Below, in pieces: positions 35,044-42,303 of a stretch of 44,605 nt of DNA. The notes beneath the pieces were generated by a model that did not search any database, was not told where the DNA came from, and saw nothing but the letters and a program-made list of their open reading frames with translations. The translations under genes were made by a program, and so were the position numbers. How positions within the stretch are numbered: position 1 is the first letter of the stretch; the number at the start of each line of letters is the position of its first letter. The stretch lies in NCBI GenBank assembly GCA_964345005.1, contig CAYFPQ010000022.1:1-44605 (forward strand), given 5' to 3'. The DNA is from JABMPJ01 sp964345005. GTDB taxonomy: Bacteria > Verrucomicrobiota > Kiritimatiellia > UBA8416 > JABMPJ01.

Positions 35044-36297
35044 ATGAGCCAGACTGATTTCAAAGCCGCCTACAAGACCATTATGGACGATCATTTCCCG
35101 CCACAGATGGAGATCAGCTTCATTGACGGCGACGAGCGACAGACGCTCTGCTTCGAGAAGTCGAGTTGGCAGATCGACGGCGTCGACAAGGGCCTGCGTT
35201 ATGGCGAGAACCCGGGCCAGGAAGCCGCGCTCTACCGTCTCGTCAACGGCAACCTGACACTCGGCGAGGTCACCGCGATTCAACCGGGAGCGCACCTCGC
35301 ATCCAACACCGAGCTTCTACAGTCCGGCAAACACCCCGGCAAAATCAACATCACCGATGCCGACAGCGCACTCAACATCCTGCGCTACCTTACCGACCAA
35401 CCTGCCGTGGTCATCATGAAGCACAACAACCCGTGCGGCTGCGCACTGGGCGATTCACTGGCCGATGCCTATGACAAGGCCAACATGGCCGACCGCCTGG
35501 CCGCTTTCGGCGGCGCCATTGCTCTCAATGGCGAGTGCGACAAAGAGACGGCTGAACTGATCGTCAAGAACTACGCGGAAGTCGTCATTGCCCCCGAGTT
35601 CGCCGACGGTGTGATGGATATCTTTGCCACCAAGAAGAACCTGCGCGTTATGCGCATCGGCAACATGAGCCGCCTTCAGGACTACGCCACGCAGCGCGTG
35701 GTCGACTTCAAGAGCCTGATCGATGGCGGCATGGTGGTCCAGTGGTCCTTCCAGCCCGAGGCCCGCAGTGTCAACGACTTCCTGCCCGCGGTGACGACCT
35801 ACAAGGACAAGGAATACAGGATCAACCGTCAACCCACCGAGGCCGAGTTGAAGGACCTGCTCTTCGGCTGGCTGGTGGAAGCCGGCGTCACCAGTAACTC
35901 GGTCCTCTACGTCAAGGACGGCGTGACCGTCGGTATCGGCACCGGCGAGCAGGACCGCGTCGGCGTCGCCGAGATCGCACGCGACAAGGCCTACCGCAAG
36001 CTGGCCGACCGCCTCTGCTGGGAACAGCACGGCATCCCCTACAACACGCTCAAGGACGCGGCCCAGAAGGCCGAGATCGATGCGGCCGTGGCCGTGGCCA
36101 GGGGCGGCCTGGTCGGCAGCTCCATGGTTTCCGACGCCTTCTTCCCCTTCCGGGACGGCGTCGAGGTCGGCATCCGCGAAGGCGTCACCGCCGTCGTCCA
36201 GCCCGGCGGTTCCGCGCGTGACTTCGAATCCATCGAAGCCTGCAACGAAGCCAACGTGGCCATGGTCTATACGGGACAGCGTAGCTTCCGGCACTAG
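35044..36297 (+). CDS. purH: AICAR transformylase, stand-alone (PurH without the MGS/IMP cyclohydrolase domain)
   Basis: The 417-residue product covers only the formyltransferase half of PurH, which transfers formyl from 10-formyl-THF to AICAR. Diagnostic segments are LRYGENPGQEAALYR near residue 55, the catalytic Lys-His in VVIMKHNNPCGCALG, the NMADRLAAFGG region, SNSVLYVKDGVTVGIGTGEQ and the C-terminal SDAFFPFRDGVEVGI. The ~200-residue MGS-like IMP cyclohydrolase domain that normally precedes it is absent; the protein starts with about 45 other residues. IMP cyclohydrolase must be encoded elsewhere. ATG at 35044 has GGAG upstream. Its stop codon TAG overlaps the target duplication of the adjacent IS. 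Confidence 0.92.
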   Translation: MSQTDFKAAYKTIMDDHFPPQMEISFIDGDERQTLCFEKSSWQIDGVDKGLRYGENPGQEAALYRLVNGNLTLGEVTAIQPGAHLASNTELLQSGKHPGKINITDADSALNILRYLTDQPAVVIMKHNNPCGCALGDSLADAYDKANMADRLAAFGGAIALNGECDKETAELIVKNYAEVVIAPEFADGVMDIFATKKNLRVMRIGNMSRLQDYATQRVVDFKSLIDGGMVVQWSFQPEARSVNDFLPAVTTYKDKEYRINRQPTEAELKDLLFGWLVEAGVTSNSVLYVKDGVTVGIGTGEQDRVGVAEIARDKAYRKLADRLCWEQHGIPYNTLKDAAQKAEIDAAVAVARGGLVGSSMVSDAFFPFRDGVEVGIREGVTAVVQPGGSARDFESIEACNEANVAMVYTGQRSFRH

Positions 36298-36300
36298 TTA

Positions 36301-36361
36301 GACGCTGTCCGAAAAGGTCTTTTCGGCCAGCAGTGTTCAGTGTTCGGTGTTCAGTGTTCAG
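36301..36361. repeat. Left terminal inverted repeat of the IS, with heptamer units
   Basis: The tip and CCGAAAAGGTCTTTTCGG palindrome (36309-36326 region) are followed by four 7-base units of the AGTGTTC type at 36332-36359. Bases 36332-36361 are a perfect inverted copy of 38128-38157. Confidence 0.88.
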
Positions 36362-36445
36362 TAATTCCGAGCGGCCAATCCGCTCGACATAGAGTGTCGC
36401 AACATGCTAGTGTTCAACAACTTCCAGCCACGAAAGGAGTTGAGC

Positions 36446-37996
36446 ATGCCAGCATGTGCGACACAAGAGACGATAGCCGACCAGCCCACGAACGGCAACC
36501 TGTTTTTGCCGGTTCCCGACACCGACTTTCGCGATTATCTGGTCGAAGTGGGCCAGTTGCTTCGATTTGCCCCCGAGATTGTCACAGAGATCGAGAGCGA
36601 TCTGGATGCGCACGCTCTGGCGAAGAAGAAACTTCGGCTGGAGGACCGTAGGTTCTTCGAAAGCCAGACAGAGGATCTGCCCGAACTGGACATCGAGGAT
36701 GGTGAGCTTCTGAGCCAGGATCTGACACTGGCCGTTGGCCGCCCCCGGATGCCGGCCGAGGCCGTGTATGTGTTCTTGATGTTGCGCGGCTTTCTCGGTT
36801 CGTTGAGCACGAAGCAGTCGCGCCGGTTTCTGCGCGAGTCGATGAGCCTGTACGGCTGGCTTCAGAGTCGGGGGCTTGCGATGCCTGGGGTCAGCACGAT
36901 TCTGGATAACCTCAACGTGATCAGTCAGAAGACGCGGGAGCTGATCTTCGATCGACAGATTGCACGGATACTCGGTGAAGGGTTTGACGATTTCAAGGCA
37001 CTGACGATCGACAGCACCTCGGTGAAAGCGAATAGCTCCTGGCCGAACGATGCGAAGATCCTCACGGGGCTTCTGATGCGGGTGAATCGGTTGGGGCAGA
37101 AGCTGGATGCGTTCGGGCTGGATAACTTCCGGCAGGGATGGGTTCCGCGCTGGCTCGAAGAGATGGACAAGTTGGAGTTCCAGATCTGCCTGGTGGCCGG
37201 CAAGGCGAACTCCAGGGCCAAGTTGAAGCAGGGCTACCGGCAGTTGCTCCGTCGGGCAAAGAAGGCGTTGGCGGCGTTGAAGTCTGAGTTCAACGCTTTT
37301 GAGAGCGCCATCCAGATCGGCACCTTTGCACCGAGCCGCCGAGTGCTCCTGCAAAGGGTCATCGAACAGATCAGGAGCGATCTTTCCGATACGCAGCGGG
37401 TAATCGACTATGCCTCGGATCGCGTGTTCCATGAGAAGAAGCTGCCCTCCACGGAAAAGGTGCTAAGCCTGTCGGACGGATCGGCCGCCTACATCAAGAA
37501 GGGCGATCGCAATCCGATGATCGGCTACAAGCCGCAACTGGTTCGCAGCGAAAACGGTTTCGTTACGAGTCTGCTGGTTCCCGAAGGCAACGCGGCCGAT
37601 GCCATTGAGCTGGTTCCTGCCATTGCCGAATCGATCAAGCGCACCAGCGTCGTGGCCGACCTGGTCAGCACAGATGACGGGTATGCCTCGGCGAAGGGCC
37701 GCGACGATCTGCGCGAGATGGGCATTGCGACTGTCAGCATCAGCGGGGCCAAGGGCAAGAAGTTGACGACACTGGGGGACTGGGAGAGCGAGACCTACCG
37801 GGACGCGCGCCGTTATCGCTCCGCGGTGGAATCCTTGATGTTCACGATCAAAGACGGGTTCGCCTTCGGTAAACTGGGACGCCGTGGCATCGATGCCGTA
37901 CGGGCTGAACTGCTTGAGAAGGTGTTGGCATATAACTGCTGCCGCAGCATTTTGCTCAGGCAGCGACAACGAGAGGAACTCGAACCGGCGGCGTAG
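36446..37996 (+). CDS. DDE transposase, IS1182/ISNCY-like
   Basis: The 516-residue DDE transposase is intact. An N-terminal helical domain (DUF772-like, MPAEAVYVFLMLRGFLGSLS) precedes the catalytic core: first Asp in LTIDSTSVKANSSWPNDAK (about residue 195), second Asp in SVVADLVSTDDGYASAKG (about 415), and Glu in the segment YRSAVESLMFTIKDGFAFGK near residue 470. The D-S-T-x-V/S-x-A-N motif with a following P-x-D-x-x-x-L resembles the large IS1182/ISNCY transposases; the subgroup is uncertain. ATG at 36446 is preceded by AAAGGAG at six bases; the longer start at 36404 lacks one. No frameshift or stop is seen. Confidence 0.9.
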   Translation: MPACATQETIADQPTNGNLFLPVPDTDFRDYLVEVGQLLRFAPEIVTEIESDLDAHALAKKKLRLEDRRFFESQTEDLPELDIEDGELLSQDLTLAVGRPRMPAEAVYVFLMLRGFLGSLSTKQSRRFLRESMSLYGWLQSRGLAMPGVSTILDNLNVISQKTRELIFDRQIARILGEGFDDFKALTIDSTSVKANSSWPNDAKILTGLLMRVNRLGQKLDAFGLDNFRQGWVPRWLEEMDKLEFQICLVAGKANSRAKLKQGYRQLLRRAKKALAALKSEFNAFESAIQIGTFAPSRRVLLQRVIEQIRSDLSDTQRVIDYASDRVFHEKKLPSTEKVLSLSDGSAAYIKKGDRNPMIGYKPQLVRSENGFVTSLLVPEGNAADAIELVPAIAESIKRTSVVADLVSTDDGYASAKGRDDLREMGIATVSISGAKGKKLTTLGDWESETYRDARRYRSAVESLMFTIKDGFAFGKLGRRGIDAVRAELLEKVLAYNCCRSILLRQRQREELEPAA

Positions 37997-38127
37997 ATGC
38001 CGCCGACATGATCATGAAGACGGCGACTACAGAACAGGTGCGTCAACGTCCGGCTAAGGATGGCCCGACCAAGGCCCTTTGCCCGCGGAAATGTCGCGAC
38101 GGCAACACCTCACGGCCCGAGCCGCGC

Positions 38128-38186
38128 CTGAACACTGAACACCGAACACTGAACACTCCCATCCGAAACCCTTTTCGGATGGGCTC
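38128..38186. repeat. Right terminal inverted repeat of the IS, with heptamer units
   Basis: Four 7-base units (AACACTG type, 38131-38158) are followed by a perfect 11-bp stem CCCATCCGAAA/TTTCGGATGGG with a 4-base loop (about 38158-38183) and the tip ending at 38186. The hairpin may also act as a transcription barrier between convergent genes. Confidence 0.85.
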
Positions 38187-38401
38187 TAGTTACAGCCGCA
38201 ACCGCCTCCACCGACACCACGGCCGCCGGCGGCGGCTTCGCGGGTGAAGTAGACGTGCTCGGCAAGAGAGTCGTCGAGAGGATCGCGGTCGGATCGCATG
38301 AGGTAATCCCCGAGATGGGCCCGCTCCCAGGGCTTGACGCTGGCGCAGCCCGCACTGAGTGCGAGAAGAACAGAGACCATCAACAGGAAAACAGCCTTCA
38401 T
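38186..38401 (-). CDS. DUF4266 small lipoprotein
   Basis: The 71-residue product starts MKAVFLLMVSVLLALSAGCA, a lipoprotein signal with lipobox LSAGC (Cys about residue 19), then the conserved VKPWERAHLGDYLMRSDRDP, LAEHVYFTREAAAGG and the Gly/Cys-rich end RGVGGGGCGCN, which defines DUF4266. The paired cysteines at the end could bind metal or a redox cofactor. ATG at 38401 overlaps the apbE stop (TGATG). Its own stop TAG lies at the edge of the IS and reads TAG with or without the insertion. Confidence 0.9.
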   Translation of the reverse strand: MKAVFLLMVSVLLALSAGCASVKPWERAHLGDYLMRSDRDPLDDSLAEHVYFTREAAAGGRGVGGGGCGCN

Positions 38402-39390
38402 CACGGCGCCCCCTGAATGCTGCCCGACACCACGTAGCGGTCGAACCCAGGCGTTCGGACAACACCCGACCGGGTCCAGATGACGCCCTCGGCACCGAAG
38501 TGCCGGGTGAGCAACTCGAGCCCCTTCTCATCCCCCATCATGAACGCGGCCGTCGAGAGAATGCCCGCCTCCGTACACGTGGGCGCGACTACTGTGACCG
38601 AGAGCAACCCATTGTCTACGGGGTAGCCGGTCTTGCTGTCCACGATATGCCCGTATCGCTTTCCATCGATCATCCGGAACCGCATGTAATCACCCGACGT
38701 GCAAACCGCGCCCTTGTCCAGGCGCAGCCCGCCCCAGCACCGGTCCGGCTGCCGCGGATCCTCCAGCCCGATCGACCACGCGCCGCTCTGCGGCGGCTTG
38801 CCGGCGACGCGCACGTCGTGCCCGAAGTTGATCAGGGCATCGCGTATGCCCGTCTCCAAGATCATCTCCATTACCTTATCCACAGCGTACTCCTTGCCGA
38901 TACCCCCCAAGTCAATCGCCATGCCCGCCTCAGGCAGTCGACACTGATCCGGGGTATGCTCCACCCGCGACCACCCAACCAGCGCCCTGGCCGCCTCAAC
39001 GTCTGTCGCTGCGGGCAGCGGAAGATCCGGATCGTGGTAGTCCCACAACCGCAGCAGCGGGGCCGACGTTGGATCAAAGTAGCCCTCCGTCAGCCAGTGA
39101 TACCAGTCGCACAACGCCAACAATTCCGCTGCCGCCGCATCGATCGGTACGGCATTCACGCCGGCCTCCCGGTTGATGCGGCTGACCAGGCTATCCTCCA
39201 GGTAGAACGAGAACTGCTCCTCGAACTGCGCCACCCATGCCATGACCGACTCACGCAGCTTCCGCGCTGCAGCGGTCGACCGAGCCGCGAAATTCACTTC
39301 GCAGGGCGATCCCATCGCCTTGAACACGAACCGCTCAAACGCAGCATTATCCGCCTGGGCCTCGACCCGCTCGTCAGTCATCACAGCCAT
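38401..39390 (-). CDS. apbE: FAD:protein FMN transferase (ApbE)
   Basis: The 329-residue flavin transferase attaches FMN covalently to Ser/Thr of target proteins outside the cytoplasm. Seen: FKAMGSPCEVNF at the start, FEEQFSFYLEDSLVSRINRE, FDPTSAPLLRLWDY, AIDLGGIGKEYAVDKVMEM (the conserved flavin-binding region), INFGHDVRVAGKPP, VCTSGDYMRFRMIDGKRYGHIVDSKTGYPV (His-Ile-x-Asp metal site, split here for length) and a C-terminal AFMMGDEKGLELL. No clear export signal or lipobox is visible at the N-terminus, which begins with about 20 hydrophilic residues. The start overlaps the DUF3570 stop by ten bases. The target flavoprotein is not in the window. Confidence 0.93.
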   Translation of the reverse strand: MAVMTDERVEAQADNAAFERFVFKAMGSPCEVNFAARSTAAARKLRESVMAWVAQFEEQFSFYLEDSLVSRINREAGVNAVPIDAAAAELLALCDWYHWLTEGYFDPTSAPLLRLWDYHDPDLPLPAATDVEAARALVGWSRVEHTPDQCRLPEAGMAIDLGGIGKEYAVDKVMEMILETGIRDALINFGHDVRVAGKPPQSGAWSIGLEDPRQPDRCWGGLRLDKGAVCTSGDYMRFRMIDGKRYGHIVDSKTGYPVDNGLLSVTVVAPTCTEAGILSTAAFMMGDEKGLELLTRHFGAEGVIWTRSGVVRTPGFDRYVVSGSIQGAP

Positions 39391-40736
39391 ATGCGTAGTC
39401 CCCCGGTGATAAAGTCTGCCGTCGGGTACATCTCTTCCGGCAGCGTCTCGTCCTTGCCCTGCTGATCATAACGGTCGTACCCGATGTCGAAAGAAAGGGT
39501 CTTGGTCGGATTCCAGATCAGCTTGATACCGTACCCCACGGTTCGCAGCGCCGACACGCGATAGTCCGACGAGTAGAACTCAGGACTCCCCTCAAAGAAG
39601 TACCCGTAGAAATCGGCCGCCGTCTGGTCGTAGTAGCGCACACGCGGACGAACGATCAGATGTTTACCCAGTCGCTGGTACCATGTCAGGCCCGCCGTAT
39701 GTGCTTCGATGCCATTCGAGTCCTCGTGCCACCGGTAGCTCAACTCGGCGCTTGCCTGCAGCCACTCGATGTAGCGGGTCAGTGAGGTAAAGACGACGAA
39801 CTTGTCCTTCTCGTCGGGACGAAGCTCGTACACGAGGTCGCCGTTGAGTTCGACCACCTTGTAGGGGTCGGACAGGTAGCCTCCCGATCGACTGTGCGTC
39901 AGGTTGAGCGCAGCAATGGTCTTTGGACTCAACACCTGTGTGAGACCGACCATAAGATCGAACGTCTGTTTCGTGTCATCGACCAGATCCGGAACCGTGA
40001 TGATGTCATAGGTATAGGCCGCGCCCAGGAGAAGCGTCGTGTTCCGCTGGTTCATGGCAATCGCATCGCTCAAAGCAACGCCAAAAGAATCATAGTCGTC
40101 CTCCGTACTATAGGCCACCTGCCCGACGAACGTCTGCCGCCCAACGCGTTTGCTAACCTCGAGATGAAGTCCCCACCGCGTATCCTCGACTTCCGCCATC
40201 GGGAGCTCGGTGCCGCGGACAGGATCTGGCGGAGGGGGTTGATCGACCGGTTGACAGACCGTGGTTGAGGACGAGCCGCCTCCCCCGCCCCCGCCTCCGC
40301 CTCCCGACGAAGGCGTAGCACCGGCCCGCGCATGCCACCTGCGATGGTCCTCTGACTCTTCCTCCTCTTCTTCGTGTTCGTCTTCCTCGTCTTCCTCATC
40401 ATCGTCCTCATACCCGCCGGACGAGGTCGAGACGACGACCGGGACGCATACCGGCTCAGGAATCTCCACCGGCAAGAACGCCGGTGGCGCGCCGGTCGGC
40501 GTGGCGCCAGAGATCGTGTTGAAGATGCCCTCGATCTTGAAAGAGAGGTCAGGGCTCACGGCATGCCGGTAGAGAAAGGTAGGCGAGACAACACGAACCC
40601 GACCGTCACGCTCCTGGTAGTAGAGATTCTTCAGGTCAAAGTGCGATGCAGAATCACCCCGCCCGTCCCGCGGTCGTGCCACGTACAGGAATGCTATCAG
40701 CACGCCAACTTGAATGCTCCTGGGCAGACGACACAT
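39381..40736 (-). CDS. DUF3570 outer-membrane-type protein with an acidic and a polyglycine tract
   Basis: The 451-residue protein is probably an outer-membrane beta barrel: a signal-like start (MCRLPRSIQVGVLIAFLYVA), then strands of alternating hydrophobicity to a C-terminus ending in an aromatic-hydrophobic strand (FITGGLRIWL). DUF3570 signatures are LYYQERDGRVRVVSP and IFNTISGATPTGAPP. An unusual insert near residues 115-165 has an almost purely acidic run (EDDDEEDEEDEHEEEEEESE) and then ten glycines before SSSTTVC. DUF3570, DUF4266 and ApbE recur together in other phyla, so they probably form one envelope redox system of unknown function. ATG at 40736 fits the signal peptide; 40769 is an alternative. 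The ribosome binding site is weak for both. Confidence 0.82.
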   Translation of the reverse strand: MCRLPRSIQVGVLIAFLYVARPRDGRGDSASHFDLKNLYYQERDGRVRVVSPTFLYRHAVSPDLSFKIEGIFNTISGATPTGAPPAFLPVEIPEPVCVPVVVSTSSGGYEDDDEEDEEDEHEEEEEESEDHRRWHARAGATPSSGGGGGGGGGGSSSTTVCQPVDQPPPPDPVRGTELPMAEVEDTRWGLHLEVSKRVGRQTFVGQVAYSTEDDYDSFGVALSDAIAMNQRNTTLLLGAAYTYDIITVPDLVDDTKQTFDLMVGLTQVLSPKTIAALNLTHSRSGGYLSDPYKVVELNGDLVYELRPDEKDKFVVFTSLTRYIEWLQASAELSYRWHEDSNGIEAHTAGLTWYQRLGKHLIVRPRVRYYDQTAADFYGYFFEGSPEFYSSDYRVSALRTVGYGIKLIWNPTKTLSFDIGYDRYDQQGKDETLPEEMYPTADFITGGLRIWL

Positions 40737-40958
40737 GCTATCCGATTCGGGGGGCTTTCCATACAGCATAGTGCGAAATACCTAGAGCAATCACCATGCC
40801 ACTATCCGCCGCCAGCAACAGAAACGCCATAAATACGAGAGAATTCCTCATGTTTTAGTACGAGATAAAACACAAAACGTGTCACAACTGAGAGACACCC
40901 GCGACACGCGACACACCCAGAGGTAAACGCGGAAAACACCGGCGGCTTATACGGGTTT

Positions 40959-41040
40959 CAACATCCAACACGGAACACCCAACTTCCAAGTGCGAGCGAT
41001 TGGTGAATGCCTTGCCACAGGCATCCCATTCTCTGAACTC
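40959..41040. repeat. Half heptamer element with conserved centre
   Basis: Five 7-base units (CAACATC, CAACACG, then GAACACC-like and two more) occupy 40959-40993. They lead into a centre that begins GTGCGAG and contains AGGCATCCCATTCTC (41022-41036 region), the same centre as in the infC-rpmI element, and it closes with CTCGCAC. No inverted array follows, so it is a one-armed copy. It lies in the 419-base spacer upstream of DUF3570, which holds no gene. Confidence 0.8.
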
Positions 41041-41058
41041 TCGCACACAACAGTAGCA

Positions 41059-41077
41059 GCCCGCGCAACGCGCGGGC
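41059..41077. other. GC-rich hairpin
   Basis: GCCCGCGC and GCGCGGGC form a perfect 8-bp stem with a 3-base loop. No T run follows on either strand, so termination is doubtful. It lies between the divergent DUF3570 and glycosyltransferase genes. Confidence 0.5.
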
Positions 41078-41155
41078 CTCCTCAATTAGACACTGATCCC
41101 CACCAGAAGCCTTTACTTTACACCCATCCCCCCCTCCCGCTAACATGCTCAACCA

Positions 41156-41920
41156 ATGAACACTGACGCGCTGTATCGACCACTCGTTCTGATGCCCTGC
41201 TACAATGAGGGGCCGCGTGTGGTTTCCGTCATTGAGGACGTCAAGCGGGCTATTCCCGAAGCAGACATTGCCGTCATCGACGATGCATCCTCCGATAACT
41301 CCGCAAGCCTCGCACGCACTGCCGGGGCCACTGTGCTCTCACACGGCTGCAACCTGGGCTACGGCGCCGCGCTGGAGACCGGCTATCTATATGCCAACCG
41401 CAACGGCTATGGCCCCGTGCTCCAGATCGATGCCGACGGCCAGCACCCCCCTGACCAACTCCCCCCGCTCCTCGCGGCGGTGCGCAGCGGCGATGCGGAC
41501 ATCGCCATCGGCTCACGGCACATGAATGGGGCCGACAATGGCACGCCGATCGTCCGGCGCGCCGGCCATGCCCTCTTCGCCGGAATCATCCGCGTTCTGA
41601 CTCATCTCAAGACCACCGATCCGACCTCAGGCATGCAGGCCCTGTCCCGCCGCGCAATGCACTTCTTTGCGAGCGGGGTCTTTCCCTGCGATTACCCCGA
41701 CTCGGACGTCATCGTCATGGCGCATATGGCCGGGCTCCGGGTCAAAGAGTTCCCCGTGACGATGCGTTCGCGCGAGGGTGGGGCCGCTATGCACTCGGGG
41801 CTTAAGCCGCTCTACTACGCGATCAAAATGCTGCTCTCTCTCTTCATTGTGCTTCTCAATGTATTCGAGTGGCACCGTTGGAAGGCACGCACAGATTCAC
41901 AGGAGGCGGCATCATGTTGA
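41156..41920 (+). CDS. Family 2 glycosyltransferase (dolichyl-phosphate mannose synthase-like)
   Basis: The 254-residue GT-A enzyme has the nucleotide-binding start VLMPCYNEGPRVVSVIEDV, ADIAVIDDASSDNSA, the loop NLGYGAALETGYLYA, the metal-binding VLQIDADGQHPPDQL (DxD-like) and AIGSRHMNGAD. It ends with a hydrophobic helix (MLLSLFIVLLNVF), so it is membrane associated and resembles enzymes that charge polyprenyl phosphate with a hexose. ATG at 41156 begins the homology, but no ribosome binding site is seen. It leads a four-gene cluster with overlapping ends, typical of surface polysaccharide synthesis. Confidence 0.88.
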   Translation: MNTDALYRPLVLMPCYNEGPRVVSVIEDVKRAIPEADIAVIDDASSDNSASLARTAGATVLSHGCNLGYGAALETGYLYANRNGYGPVLQIDADGQHPPDQLPPLLAAVRSGDADIAIGSRHMNGADNGTPIVRRAGHALFAGIIRVLTHLKTTDPTSGMQALSRRAMHFFASGVFPCDYPDSDVIVMAHMAGLRVKEFPVTMRSREGGAAMHSGLKPLYYAIKMLLSLFIVLLNVFEWHRWKARTDSQEAASC

Positions 41921-42303
41921 CCATCCATCCACGTCAGTTCATCGCCTCGATCATTCTGAGTGTCAGCCTTCTGGTACTTATCGTCCGGCTGGTACAGAAG
42001 GGTCGCCTCGACATTGCCTACTGCTGGGTCTGGATCGGCATCTCCGTGGGCGCCATCCTGGTGGTGGTCCGCTATGATTGGCTCGTCAAGCTGTCGCACC
42101 TTATCGGCGCCGTGACAATCACCACCACGCTCTTCCTGCTTGCGTTCCTCGTGTTGTTGCTCATGACGCTTCAGTTTTCACTCGTGATCTCGACGCACCG
42201 CCGCCAGATCAAGAAGCTGTCGCAGGAGATAGCCCTTTTGCGCGGAGAGCATCCGCCCGCAGGGGAGACTGAAGCCAAGTCCACGGACACACCGACCGCA
42301 TGA
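41914..42303 (+). CDS. DUF2304 membrane protein
   Basis: The 129-residue protein has three membrane helices (IASIILSVSLLVLIVRLV, ISVGAILVVV and LFLLAFLVLLLMTLQFSLVI) and a basic then acidic cytosolic tail, matching DUF2304. Such genes often follow family 2 glycosyltransferases and may form a two-part membrane complex with them. ATG at 41914 has AGGAGG seven bases upstream and overlaps the glycosyltransferase stop by seven bases, which supports coupled synthesis. Confidence 0.85.
   Translation: MLTIHPRQFIASIILSVSLLVLIVRLVQKGRLDIAYCWVWIGISVGAILVVVRYDWLVKLSHLIGAVTITTTLFLLAFLVLLLMTLQFSLVISTHRRQIKKLSQEIALLRGEHPPAGETEAKSTDTPTA

Larger units (their letters stand above)
36301..38186 (+). mobile_element. 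Complete insertion sequence with ~60-bp ends and a 6-bp target duplication
   Basis: The 1886-bp element is bounded by TAGTTA at 36295-36300 and again at 38187-38192. Its ends are imperfect inverted repeats: the left starts GACGCTGTCCGAAAAGG and the right (complement) GAGCCCATCCGAAAAGG, 13 of 17 identical. Inside each a palindrome around CCGAAAA...TTTTCGG is followed by 30 bases of perfectly inverted heptamer repeats. One intact transposase gene fills the interior. It sits between convergent purH and the DUF4266 gene and damages neither. Confidence 0.88.

Noticed and set aside
36301..36330. Rho-independent terminator for purH at CCGAAAAGGTCTTTTCGG
   Set aside because: No T run follows, and the palindrome belongs to the IS end.
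36407..37432. A 341-codon open frame antisense to the transposase
   Set aside because: It mirrors the conserved transposase frame and has no recognisable protein features.
38359..39465. A 368-codon plus-strand frame opposite apbE
   Set aside because: Low-complexity antisense of a clear ApbE protein.
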